From positions 500,620 to 564,619 of the forward strand of contig BCGQ01000007.1 in NCBI GenBank assembly GCA_001599355.1: a DNA stretch of 64,000 nt, in the 5' to 3' direction. The first letter of the stretch is position 1. Every line of letters starts with the position of its first letter. Shown here in pieces: positions 19,973 to 30,629 of this stretch. This DNA comes from Nakazawaea peltata (lineage: Eukaryota > Ascomycota > Pichiomycetes > Alaninales > Pachysolenaceae). A model generated the notes under the pieces. That model was given only the letters and a program-made list of their open reading frames with translations, was not told where the DNA came from and did not search any database. The position numbers were made by a program, and so were the translations under genes.

Positions 19973-20088
19973 CTTTCCCGCGCATTATATATTATATAAC
20001 ATATTTTTCGTAACAAAAAAGCAAAATATGTTTCTCCTACTAAACAACCTCATCTAACCCACCATAAGCCATTGAACCCCCCCTTGCC

Positions 20089-22260
20089 ATGCTCATATCG
20101 TCTCCATATTGGAAAAGAGCACTCCTCACGAGTGGAGGGAGACCTAAATTACTCGAAGATGGCGAAAATGACGTTCTCATCCAACCCTACGTCGGTCTAT
20201 ACCAAGACACATACAAACTTGTGGAATATCAGAAGGGCAAAGTGTATTTAACTAGCCGAAGATTGGTGTATGTTGATAGTGAAGGTGGCGAGAAAACGGG
20301 CCAGAAGGCCTCTAGATGCCCTAACATCTCTCTAGACCTCGTTGACATCGAAGAAATCTCGATTTATAATGGCTTTTTAAAGTCAAGTCCTAAGGTGATT
20401 TTGAAGATGAGAAAGAAGAAGATTGAGGGGTCAGTTGGGAGTGATCTGAAGGGGAAAGTGGGGGTAAGAGAAGTGAATTGGATATGTCAAATCTGTTCAT
20501 TTTCCAACCAGATCCCAACGAACCTTCAGATCGGGTCAGATTCAGATTTACCAGTCTGTAAATCTTGTGGAATGAAATCTTCAAGGTTTCATATTGAGGG
20601 GATTCTTCATGCCAGTACCAAGTCATTGACCCCGGCCAATAATGTGGTTTCAAAGGATGGGTTTCTGTGTCCGACATGTACGTTTATCAATGATGTGTCG
20701 TTACAGAATTGTGAGATGTGTGGGACTAGACTTGTGTCTTCTAGTCTTCCTCCACAATTACTCGAAGGAGAGGGTAATGATGAGATAGTGAAGCTTCGGC
20801 TTGAAGGAGATGACGAGAGTGACTCCACCTCCAACTCTATAGATCCTCGTATAATTAAGTTAAGTTTTCGTAGAGGTGGCTTCAAGACCTTCCTGGAGAA
20901 GTTGAGTATTGCCAGAGAAGGTGCTATTTGGGACCATCTTAAAGCTAATTCTAAAGTGAACATGGAGGCCACAACCATAATAGGAGATAAAAAACCAGTG
21001 GTGACATCAGATGGACCTTCGTTTGGAATTCAAGGTCTTCAAAGTAAAAGAGAACTTCAAAATCAAAAACTGACTCTTCTTCTTAATAATTCTCTTCAAG
21101 ATTTAGAGAATCTTATGGAGAAGGCAAAGGAATTGATTGATCTTAGTAGGAAGTACCAGATATTAGTACGAGATCGAACTGGAGATCAGCCTGGCGACAT
21201 CTCTAGTGACCCATCTACATACTCCAAGATCTCATCCACTGCAAATATCTTGTCGAACTCCAAAAATTCCATCCAAATTTTAAACAATATTATCACCAAG
21301 AATGAGTTCACTCCGTCATCGGCCAATGCTTCCTCGTCACTTTTGATGTCTTTAAGACAGACAAGAAGAGATTCTAATCTATATATCGAAGAATTATCCC
21401 GTCAAATCTACGAATTTCTCATCGATTCCGATATCATTTCCAAAAATCACGGAATCGTCACTTTATTTGATTTATTTGTCATATACAATAGGGCCAGAGG
21501 GATAAATTTGATAACTCCACAAGAGTTATTCCGTAGTGTAGAGATGTTTGAGAGGTTAGGATTCAAGTATGTCATGTTGGAAGTTCCTATGATCAGTAAA
21601 AGTATTAATGATGTCATTAGAGATGAAAGGTTAGGAGCACACAAAAAGCAAGCTACTTCACTGGGCTCCGACTCCAGTTCGTCAAAATTCTATATCATCT
21701 CAAATAAGAACTTCTCGTTTAACTCGATTTTCCAAAAAGTGCTCAATTTCATCAACTCTAAGCAAGAATCTCTTCAATGTTATTATGGACTTTCTATTCT
21801 TGAGATCCAAAAACACCCCCAAATTAATTTGAATGTTAATTATTTGATAATTAACCAATTATTACTTGAGTGTTGCTTGGATGGACGACTCTGTGTCGAC
21901 CAGCTGCTTCAGGGTAGTTTCTTTTATAAGAATGAGATTATGGAGTTCAGTTGGGAGGGATATTTGAATGGAGAAGATAAAGAGATTAGGGATGCTGAGG
22001 AGATTAGTCTGATCGAGACTAGTCTGATGGAGACTAATCAAAATGAGGAATACCAAAGTGGATCAGATGACGAGTCTGGTTCGGATTCCAGAGCCGATTC
22101 CAGAGCCGATTCGACTCCCGTCCCGGATTCTGACCATTTCAATCTCGATTATTATCGTCTTGGTGCAAAACTCATCTCTCAAGACCAACCATCTCCCCCT
22201 TCTTCCCCCTCTAATAACATCTCAGAAACCCTCAAAGATCTCCAAGGTCTACAATTCTAA
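20089..22260 (+). CDS. VPS36: ESCRT-II subunit Vps36 (GLUE domain with two NZF fingers)
   Basis: 723 residues. Vps36 is the ubiquitin- and lipid-binding subunit of ESCRT-II, which sorts membrane proteins into multivesicular bodies. The N-terminal GLUE (split PH) domain starts LLEDGENDVLIQPYVGLYQ and is interrupted by two Npl4-type zinc fingers: WICQIC...VCKSCG (about 134-165) and FLCPTC...NCEMCG (about 193-214). The second half of GLUE, with LSFRRGGFKTFLEKL, is at about 262-285. The C-terminal winged helices lie at about 400-640. An acidic, Ser-rich tail with repeated SRAD units is at about 655-672. It ends 28 bp from the convergent HYM1 stop. Confidence 0.95.
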   Translation: MLISSPYWKRALLTSGGRPKLLEDGENDVLIQPYVGLYQDTYKLVEYQKGKVYLTSRRLVYVDSEGGEKTGQKASRCPNISLDLVDIEEISIYNGFLKSSPKVILKMRKKKIEGSVGSDLKGKVGVREVNWICQICSFSNQIPTNLQIGSDSDLPVCKSCGMKSSRFHIEGILHASTKSLTPANNVVSKDGFLCPTCTFINDVSLQNCEMCGTRLVSSSLPPQLLEGEGNDEIVKLRLEGDDESDSTSNSIDPRIIKLSFRRGGFKTFLEKLSIAREGAIWDHLKANSKVNMEATTIIGDKKPVVTSDGPSFGIQGLQSKRELQNQKLTLLLNNSLQDLENLMEKAKELIDLSRKYQILVRDRTGDQPGDISSDPSTYSKISSTANILSNSKNSIQILNNIITKNEFTPSSANASSSLLMSLRQTRRDSNLYIEELSRQIYEFLIDSDIISKNHGIVTLFDLFVIYNRARGINLITPQELFRSVEMFERLGFKYVMLEVPMISKSINDVIRDERLGAHKKQATSLGSDSSSSKFYIISNKNFSFNSIFQKVLNFINSKQESLQCYYGLSILEIQKHPQINLNVNYLIINQLLLECCLDGRLCVDQLLQGSFFYKNEIMEFSWEGYLNGEDKEIRDAEEISLIETSLMETNQNEEYQSGSDDESGSDSRADSRADSTPVPDSDHFNLDYYRLGAKLISQDQPSPPSSPSNNISETLKDLQGLQF

Positions 22261-22288
22261 TAAACATGCATATATTCGATGGTGTAGC

Positions 22289-23311
22289 TTATGTAGATGC
22301 CGCAGAACTTATTAAACTAGGCAAATCCTCAATCTGTTGCATCACAAATTCCTTCTCTTCATTAAATTCCTTCATTTGATCCCTTCTGTCAATACTGAAA
22401 TTACCTAAAAATACAAGTAACTTATCCCTATTTTTGATGAGAATATCCATGATTGGCTTGGATTTCTTGGGATTCAGTACAAAGATCTTAAACACGTTGA
22501 ACAGCTCAAGTTGAAGATTCTTGGATTTGTCTCCAAGAAGGATCATTATCAACTTCAAATTCTGTGGTGAATCAACATACAGTTGTAATAAATGATAATT
22601 GGCCCTTTGTAAGATCAATTCTGAAAGTAATTTCACCGATTGTCGTTTGGTGACGTAATTCCCAGACGAAATTAAGGTATTAATATGGAAAATGAAGTTA
22701 TCTAAATGAAGTTTCAAGAACTCAGCTGCAATTTTCTTATGAACAGTCAAGAGATCATTCAAAGTATTGAACAGATCGGTTGCATTTTCGAAATTCGAGC
22801 TCTGAGAATACCCGAAATACTTCCAAATCAAAGGCTCTGATAATAAAAATCGAGTCACTGGCTCATATTTGATCAGCTCTCGAAGCATCGATCCCATAAT
22901 TAGTGTCACCTCCGGAACTTCAGGTCCTCTCATTAATAGCAAGAGGATCTTTGGTTTCAGTAACAAATAATCCACGGTGGGGTTTCGATTCCCGATTTCT
23001 CGACGAAGAAGTGTCGTAAACAAGATCGAAACATGCTTTCTCGAATCAAATTCAAGACTAGGAAGGTGCTGAACTAACAAATAAAGACAGTCGGTCAGGT
23101 AAACTTCTTGAGCTAATTGGCCGATCAGATCAGGCTGGGGATCGTTCTCTTCATCTCCATGTAAAATGACCGTTATTTGAGCCAAATGACGTCCAACTTC
23201 ATCCTGTACTTTCTTTCTGTCTCCGGTAGTGTCTAATTTACTCACTTGTTCATTCAAAGCTCTGACCAAATCGATGGAAGTTTTGGGGTTACGTTTGAAT
23301 AGGAATGACAT
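22289..23311 (-). CDS. HYM1: Hym1/Mo25 scaffold of the RAM (Cbk1) kinase pathway
   Basis: 340 residues. Hym1 is the Mo25-like helical-repeat scaffold for the Kic1-Cbk1 kinases that control polarised growth and daughter-cell genes. The N-terminus SFLFKRNPKTSIDLVRALNEQ, then EVYLTDCLYLLVQHLPSLEFDSRK and NLKLIMILLGDKSKNLQ match Mo25 throughout. Two CTG codons (22502-22504 and 22475-22477) fall where Mo25 has Ala (QxEAFxVFKxFVANP), supporting CUG as alanine. Divergent from the mannosidase gene. Confidence 0.95.
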   Translation of the reverse strand: MSFLFKRNPKTSIDLVRALNEQVSKLDTTGDRKKVQDEVGRHLAQITVILHGDEENDPQPDLIGQLAQEVYLTDCLYLLVQHLPSLEFDSRKHVSILFTTLLRREIGNRNPTVDYLLLKPKILLLLMRGPEVPEVTLIMGSMLRELIKYEPVTRFLLSEPLIWKYFGYSQSSNFENATDLFNTLNDLLTVHKKIAAEFLKLHLDNFIFHINTLISSGNYVTKRQSVKLLSELILQRANYHLLQLYVDSPQNLKLIMILLGDKSKNLQLELFNVFKIFVLNPKKSKPIMDILIKNRDKLLVFLGNFSIDRRDQMKEFNEEKEFVMQQIEDLPSLISSAAST

Positions 23312-23716
23312 GGCGGTGGTGGGGGCTTAATTGAGGGTGAATCCGCACTCAGTTACTTTGTAAATCTATCAATTCACGAACACTTACTCGCTCAGTCACT
23401 CAATCACGACAAACACTCGATGTCTCAGTCTCTTTAGCGCCCTTCTTTTGACTGATCGAGGCGCGCTTGGTGTTTCAAATGGGAGAGCAAAATATGAATT
23501 TATGTTGAGCAAAATATGAATTGGAGATTTCGATTTTTCACTCGATTAGTTACCTATTACGGAAATCACCATATTAAGTAACTCCATTTTTATCCTCTTT
23601 CAGTATCGACGTTGATGATTCATGTTCTAGGGTTGAAGTTGGGCTACAGAGGGATATAATTGTGATATTAAGGTAGTTGTGTGTACTTAGAGTTGGTTTG
23701 GTTTCAAAATTCCGTC
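23312..23716. promoter_or_regulatory. Divergent promoter between HYM1 and the mannosidase gene
   Basis: No gene is seen. It holds a direct repeat of AGCAAAATATGAATT (23487-23501 and 23508-23522) and a T-rich stretch. Confidence 0.4.
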
Positions 23717-26518
23717 ATGAACTTGCAATTTATACTACTATTATTACTATCTAACACCCTTGTTAGCCTTGGAAAATCGGTGGAAGACCCGATGAGATAT
23801 GACAAGGGGGATAGCATGGGCGATTCAGGGCCAGGACCTTCTCAGTATGGGTCAGGATTCACTAAACAACATCTTAACACTTTGAAAGATCGCACTTTGG
23901 CCATTTTTAACCATGCTTGGAACTCATATTTGGATTACGGTTTCCCTTCTGATGAGGTGACACCGTTGACTTGTGAACCATACACTAGAGACCCCAAGAA
24001 TATACTTGATACCGTACGAAATGATGTCATGGGTAACTTCTCGGTCACTGTATTTGACAATCTTGACACTTTTGTAATCTTAGGTTCACCTCAAGTCTTT
24101 GAAAAACTCGTCAATTGGGTCCGTCTCAACTATAAAAATTTCGATATAGATTCCACAGTACAAGTATTCGAGGTTAATATAAGAGTCCTCGGGGGATTAT
24201 TGTCTCTGCATCTTTATCTGTCGGATCCACGTCATGGGGTGGCCATAGATGGATATGACGGGTTTTTGTTGCGGTTGGCCCATGATTTGGGGTCTCGTTT
24301 ACTCCAACTGTTTGATCCACTCACTTCCATTCCTCTTCCAAGGACAAATTTGAAATATGGACCTCATCTGGTACCACAAGCATTACAACAAGAGACTTGT
24401 ACATCAGGAGCCGGCTCTCCTGTACTTGAATTCTCGTTGTTATCGAGATTAACAGGTGACCCAAGCTTTGAGATCGCCAGTAAACGACTGTTCCGGTCAC
24501 TTTGGGAGTCCAAAACAGATTTAGGTTTAGTTCCTATGACTATTGACACCAAAGCAATGCAATGGGTAGACTCCATCACCGGTATAGGTGCTTCTATAGA
24601 CTCTTTCTACGAATATCTGCTTAAATATGCCGTCCTATTTGATGACCAAGAATTTATGGACATCTGGACTAAACTGTATGAATCCCTCAACACTCATTCC
24701 CGTAATGACTGGGTATATGAGGTGTTACGTCTGAATACTGGTCAAAAGTTCGTGAACTGGCTCGATGCTTTGAGTGCATTTTGGCCCGGGCTTCAAGTTT
24801 TGGCCGGCGATGTAGCAAACCTGATCAAATTTCACTCTGTATTTGTAAAGATTTGGAAGCTGTTCGATCTGATTCCAGAGAGATGGAACATGGACGTGCT
24901 TGAAGATGGATCCAGCGAATGGTTTAAGTCTCTTGAACCGAAGATCCAGAATAAGGTGCTTGTATCTGGTGCTCTTGCGTTGGAATGGTGGCCTTTGAGA
25001 CCAGAGTTCATCGAATCGACTTACCATTTATATAGAGCTACTAGGGACCCATTTTATTTGCAAGTGGGTGTAGATTTCTTACATAAATTAGAAACCAAGT
25101 ACCTTGCTCCTTGTGGATTGAGTGGTGTCCAAGATATCAGAGAGAACTCTAGACAAGATCGTATGGAGAGTTTTGTCTTGAGTGAGACGTTGAAGTACTT
25201 ATTTTTATTGTTTGATGAGGAGAATCTGGTTCATAGGGGGGATAATAATGTAATATTTTCGACCGAGGCACATCCATTCTGGTTTGACGAGAGTTTGAAG
25301 CCTGAAAATACTGGATTCGACTGGTTTTTAACCAACAACACCCAAGATAATTCTTTAGATTTAGTAAAATTGTCATATTATGGAGATGAAACCCCACGTC
25401 AGACTATTATCGACATGGTGACTCCTGGATTTCTTCGTAAATGGTGGAATAGAGGATCAGAAGATGAGGAAGAGGAAACTGAAGAGTCCCATACCAGGAT
25501 TCTGAACAGTGATGTACTGAAAGATGCTTTCCTCTCAACATTTTACAAACTCCTGGGAGAGAGTATGAATTCGGAGGACAAATCTGAGTTTGAATCGATA
25601 TTTGGATTATTCTTCGATTCATTTGCGGCATCAGGTAAGGTCCGGCCTGATATTAATGAACTTGTAGACAGCAGTGATATGTCTGACAAATCCAAGAGAC
25701 TCAGTCTCGAGTTATTTTCCAGCACTTCTGAAATGATTGAGAAACAATTGGCTCCTGTAAAAGAAGTAGATCCACTCCTGAAGTTCAAGACTCGGACCCC
25801 AATGCAGGATATTGAAAAGTTCGGGCTCGAAGAAGAACTTTACCCACTGAGTGATGTTTGTGTTGTTCCATGGGCCTTCAGAAGACCTTCTGTAGATAAA
25901 TTTATGACTTCAACGATACTCTCATGGCCAGAATTCTATCATGTGGATGCTAGATATCTGGCGACTCTTCATAGACCATGGGTTCTGTTTGAAGAGGATC
26001 CTAAACTGCAATTGAGAACTTTGGAGTTGGAGCCTAGTTTCTACCAAATGTTTTCAGAGCACTTGAAGAATCCCCCAATGAGTTTACGAATGAGGACCAC
26101 TACAATTATCGACGGTATGTTCGAGCCTATGACTACTATCACCTATAATACGGTATCAAGATTACGTAGTTTCGAGAATAATATTAGGGATAACAGTTTG
26201 ATGGTGAAGGAAGGTGATTTTTATTTAAGTAATCTCGGAGGAAGTAGATTCCGGTTGGAGAAACTTGTAGCCGGAGAAATCGACAGTACAAATCATTATA
26301 TCACTGATGAAATGATGAGCAAATTAAGTACCCAAGAACTGTATAGGATATTGAAGATCAACGGGCAGGATATTCCTGCGAGTTCGACATTATGGGTTCG
26401 TCTGAGCGATGACCAAATTGTTATGAGTAATACGACTGATATTTCTAGACCAGTTAGTTTAATGATGCAGAATATGACGGTTGTTAACCTGTATCTTTGG
26501 TTTGGTGATGTGAGTATA
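23717..26518 (+). CDS. MNL1: EDEM-type glycoside hydrolase family 47 mannosidase of ER-associated degradation
   Basis: The gene runs to the TAA at 26521 and encodes 934 residues from the ATG at 23717. That ATG starts a clear signal peptide (MNLQFILLLLLSNTLVSLG). Htm1/Mnl1 trims mannose from N-glycans of misfolded proteins in the ER, marking them for degradation. The GH47 domain starts NHAWNSYLDYGFPSDEVTPLTCEP and runs through NFSVTVFDNLDTFVILG, RVLGGLLS and SFYEYLLKYA to about residue 480. The CTG codons at 24206-24208 and 24218-24220 fall on the conserved Ala positions of GGLLSAHLxAxD. The C-terminal half is a fungal EDEM extension. Mnl2 is the alternative identity. No ER-retention tail is visible. 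Confidence 0.8.
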
Positions 26519-26521
26519 TAA

Positions 26522-27287
26522 TAGATAAGTTGTTAGGGAGTTACCCCCAATTAATTAGCAGAATACGAAATTTAATAATAGCAGAATATGAAAGTTTAAA
26601 GTAGGGTAATCCATGCTAAGCCTAGAGATAACAAACAGAGCAAAATATCAAGAAAGTAATTCCGAGATAAGTTTAAGGGAAGGATAGTTGGGACTTTATT
26701 GTGATTCAAAGAGACCTGCAAGTGTATCAAGATCACCAAAACTGTCTCCGTCGTCACTCTCACTCTTCTCCTTATCTCTAAGTCTGTCCCTCCGTCTCCC
26801 TGTTACCCCCCTCACACTACCCCCCTCTCGGTACCCCTCTCTCTAAAACTGATAATCTGCTCACGCGCAAACTTTTCTTTTCTTTTTTTGGCTGCCCAAG
26901 ACAAAAAAAAAACGGGCGGGAAATCCGAAGGGGCAAGCGGAGCATCAGCGGCAAGAAACCTTCTAAACCGTGGGAACATAGCGGCAAGAGTGCAAGCAGA
27001 TTTGCAGCAAGTCCAAAAAGCATCCAGAAACCGAATTATTTGCACCAAAGTTATTTTTTTGTCCATATTATTGACGGATTGGGTCGGTGGCATTAATTAA
27101 TTCTGCATCGATAAGCTTAATAAGAAGGAGAGTATAACGTAAGCTGGGAAGGTTTTAATAGGGACAATAGATCGTTGACGAGTCATTAACGGTGGTCAGG
27201 CATTCCAAAGACATTTAATACATTAATTTCAAAGATAAGCATTTGCCTTCTGCCAAAACTTGCAAGACTTAGTCAAGGCATATCATC
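26522..27287. other. Intergenic region upstream of SCH9
   Basis: It contains T-rich and A-rich homopolymer tracts (26874-26888 and 26903-26912) and a CT-rich stretch (26737-26850). Short frames on both strands have no family resemblance. The long leader would fit a highly regulated kinase gene. Confidence 0.4.
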
Positions 27288-29459
27288 ATGGTGGAATTTA
27301 CTAAGTCACTTTTCAATTTTGGGTTCAAAAATGGACCACAAGATGGTCTGAGTTCTGGGAACGGACCATATCAAGAGGATGAGCAACAGCAAAGGGTCAA
27401 TAATTCGACTCATTTCCCTCCGAGTTTGCTCAAACAAACTTCAACGCCGACCATAGCTGTTACTAATTCCCAGTTTGTGTATGGGACCACTACTGGAACT
27501 CAACCAGGTCAGAATTTCATGACTAAGACAGCAGGGTTTGGTGCTGGACAAGGTTCGGGAATGGAAATGGCTCAACCATCTAATGCTGTATCCAACCAAG
27601 CCACAGCAGCCGCACCTGTGATCACAATCTCTGAGGAACTAGAGAGCACTGTCGTCGATCATCCTCAACTGGGTGTCGACTCTATTCCAAGAGGAAAATT
27701 AAGAGTGTCGATCATTGAAGCTCAAGGTTTAGTCACTTCTGCCACCAAAAGATCATTGCCATACGTTGTATGTACATTCGAGAGCTCTGAGTTCATCACC
27801 CACGGACCAGAAAGCACCTCTGTTGACCCAGGAGCCGGTGCCGGAGCCGCTCCGATTCCTACTACTGGGGCTCAACAAATGTTACGTCCAATGCCTGTAG
27901 GAGGACAGAAGTCGTCGTCTCAGCATTCGATCCCTCATAGTCAACAACTGCACTTCAATCCAGTCAACCCAACATGGCATCATCAGACCATTTTCGACGT
28001 TGTCGGAGCCAAAAGTGAGTTGGATATCAGTGTTTATGACAGTGAGAATGACGATGCATTCTTGGGATACGTGACTATCATCCCTCAGACCATTGAGGAC
28101 AAGTCCCAGAGCGAACATTGGTACGATTTACGTGGTCGTGTCCCTGGAGAAAGAGTCACCGGTCGTATCAAAGTCAAATGGGAGTATTTCTCCACCACTA
28201 AGAGACACTATGGACCTTCAGATTTCGAAGTATTAAGATTATTGGGTAAAGGAACCTTCGGACAAGTGTTCCAAGTACGTAAGAAGGACACTAACCGTAT
28301 TTATGCCATGAAAGTTTTATCAAAGAAGGTGATTGTCAAGAAGAAAGAGATTGCTCATACCATTGGAGAACGTAATATCCTTGTCCGTACCTCGGCAGGT
28401 GGATCTTCTTTCATTGTAGGTTTGAAATTTTCGTTCCAGACCCCTCAAGATTTGTATTTGGTGACAGATTACATGTCGGGAGGAGAATTGTTCTGGCATT
28501 TACAGAAGGAAGGCAGATTCCAAGAGGACCGTGCCAAGTTTTATATTGCCGAGTTGGTGTTGGCTTTAGAGCATTTACACGATAATGACATTGTCTATAG
28601 AGATTTGAAGCCTGAGAATATCTTACTTGATGCTAATGGACACATTGCGTTGTGTGATTTCGGATTATCGAAGCTGAATTTGTCGGCCAATGGAACTACC
28701 AACACATTCTGTGGTACTACCGAGTATTTACTGCCGGAAGTGTTATTAGACGAGACTGGGTACACCAAGATGGTTGATTTCTGGTCATTGGGAGTATTAA
28801 TTTTCGAGATGTGTTGTGGTTGGTCGCCATTTTATGCCGAAAACACCCAACAAATGTATAAAAATATCGCTTTTGGTAAGGTGAGATTCCCTAAAGAAGT
28901 GTTATCACCAGAGGGACGTTCATTTGTCAAGGGATTATTAAACAGAAACCCTAAACATCGTTTAGGACTGATTAATGATGCTCGGGAGTTAAGACTGCAT
29001 CCATTTTTCAATGATATCGACTGGGATTTGATGAGAAATAAGAAAATTCCTCCTCCATTCAAGCCCCATTTGGCAAGTGAAACCGATACTTCGAATTTCG
29101 ATCCGGAATTCACTAATACTTCCACTTCTATGATTGCCAGACAATTCCATTTACTGTCTACACCATTATCACCTGGAATTCAGCTGAATTTCAATGGGTT
29201 TACGTATGTGGATGAGTCGACGATGTTTGATCAATTTGGATCGACAACCGGTAATGCTAATCAATTGGGACGTAGTGTAAAGAATGCTTATAAAGTGAGT
29301 GAATCTTTGGTTTTGGGAGATCCAAATTTACCACCTGAAGAAGAGGTTATCGATGTGCGTGATTCTGATGATGGAATGGATATAGATGAGGAGGATGGAG
29401 ATGATGAGTCTGGGCAACATGAGTATGAATTTGTGAATGGGCAGCAATTTGATCTTTAA
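27288..29459 (+). CDS. SCH9: AGC protein kinase Sch9 (S6K/Akt-like, C2 domain)
   Basis: 723 residues. Sch9 is the main TORC1 effector for ribosome production, growth and ageing. After a Gln/Gly-rich N-terminus comes a C2 domain (about 137-300: GKLRVSIIEAQGL, DISVYDSENDDAFLGYV). The kinase domain runs from about 313 (LLGKGTFGQVFQV) through IYAMKVLSKK, YRDLKPENILL and CDFGLSK to the T-loop NTFCGTTEY (about 471-479). The C-tail holds the turn motif TPLSPG and the hydrophobic motif region FNGFTYVDES. Five CTG codons (28674, 28731, 28968, 28995, 29184) sit where Sch9 has Ala; with Ala the APE motif reads EYLAPEVL. A standard-code translation gives an aberrant LPE. Confidence 0.97.
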   Translation: MVEFTKSLFNFGFKNGPQDGLSSGNGPYQEDEQQQRVNNSTHFPPSLLKQTSTPTIAVTNSQFVYGTTTGTQPGQNFMTKTAGFGAGQGSGMEMAQPSNAVSNQATAAAPVITISEELESTVVDHPQLGVDSIPRGKLRVSIIEAQGLVTSATKRSLPYVVCTFESSEFITHGPESTSVDPGAGAGAAPIPTTGAQQMLRPMPVGGQKSSSQHSIPHSQQLHFNPVNPTWHHQTIFDVVGAKSELDISVYDSENDDAFLGYVTIIPQTIEDKSQSEHWYDLRGRVPGERVTGRIKVKWEYFSTTKRHYGPSDFEVLRLLGKGTFGQVFQVRKKDTNRIYAMKVLSKKVIVKKKEIAHTIGERNILVRTSAGGSSFIVGLKFSFQTPQDLYLVTDYMSGGELFWHLQKEGRFQEDRAKFYIAELVLALEHLHDNDIVYRDLKPENILLDANGHIALCDFGLSKLNLSANGTTNTFCGTTEYLLPEVLLDETGYTKMVDFWSLGVLIFEMCCGWSPFYAENTQQMYKNIAFGKVRFPKEVLSPEGRSFVKGLLNRNPKHRLGLINDARELRLHPFFNDIDWDLMRNKKIPPPFKPHLASETDTSNFDPEFTNTSTSMIARQFHLLSTPLSPGIQLNFNGFTYVDESTMFDQFGSTTGNANQLGRSVKNAYKVSESLVLGDPNLPPEEEVIDVRDSDDGMDIDEEDGDDESGQHEYEFVNGQQFDL

Positions 29460-30629
29460 CCATGGGGGAGATGAGGCGATAGTTTGATAGTAATAAAGGA
29501 TGTTTAGTATGGTAAATGTAGGTGTAGTGAGTACGGATGTAAGATACTGTTTCGGTGGATAGAATTGATGGTTTAGGGTATTTAAGTGAGAATTAGTAAA
29601 GAATTAGTAATTGACAGGAAGGGACAGGAAGGACAAGAAGGGACAGGAAGGGACAGGAAGGGAAAGGTAATTGACAGGAAGGGATATGTAATGGACAGAA
29701 TGCGATGAGGAGCAACCACAGATGTATCAGTGGGGTATTTGGGAGCGGAGATAGTAGGAGGATGACGGAAGATGACCGAGGGTGGGCAGGAGGTAGCACG
29801 TAGGAGAGTAGCAGCAGAGCAGCAGAGTAGGAGAGTAGGAGAGTAGAAGAGTATAGGTGTAGAAGAGTAGAGTAGAAGAGTAGAGTAGAAGAGTAGACAC
29901 AGCCTTACTATTCTCCCGGTCAGCCAAGCTCTTCATAACCGTTAGACTGAAATACATCTCAAATATGCATCTCTACCTATTAGTGATCTTATCACATGCT
30001 AATTAGTGATGGCCTAGAATATGGAGAGGGAGGTGGGGGAGAGATGAGGGAAATGTGAGGGAAATGTGAGGTGAGGGATGTGAGGGCTGAGGGCAGAAGA
30101 TGGAAGGCCAGGCTGAGAGCTTAGGCGAGCTTAGGCGACCGTAGACTGCCTAGGCGGCATCCGCTGCGTAACCTGCCCATGCCCATACTAAACATTGAAC
30201 GCCCAATTTGCCCGGTAAATTTCAATGACGTCAACATTTATTTGGGGTTGAAATTTGAGAGAAATTGAAGGTGAAGGAATTTCAAGACTCAGCCTCTGCA
30301 AATTGCCGTAGTGGATGCTAGGCAGGGTGAGAATGTAGCGGAGGTCTGGCCCGTAGCTGCCCAAGTTGGTGCAATCTCACCGCTTACTCATCCGGACGTG
30401 CCCTCGACCGCCCCATTTGTGCCCCATTTGTGCCCTCTGCGCCCACTCACCGGGCACTAACCTGGCACTGCGCGCCCAATCCCAATTCCCCAATTAGGAA
30501 ATATCTGCCCCTCGGTCTTTACTGCTAAAAAAAGCAAGGCGCAAATCTAATTAAAAATCGATCAAAAAGTCGATATCTCTCGAAAGACTCCCGATAAAGA
30601 GGGCTGGATGAACCTAATTGACAAGTAAG
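29460..30629. other. Intergenic region with purine-rich tandem repeats
   Basis: GACAGGAAGGGA-type units occur at about 29615-29690 and GAGTAGAAGAGTA-type units at about 29806-29895. An AATTAGGAAAT motif is at 30492-30502, about 130 bp before SKN7. A CCAATTAG stretch and CRE-like TGACGTCA (30226-30233) are also present. No gene is seen. Confidence 0.6.

Noticed and set aside
26812-27100. Short overlapping frames on both strands before SCH9
   Set aside because: They come from homopolymer and CT-rich sequence and match no protein family.
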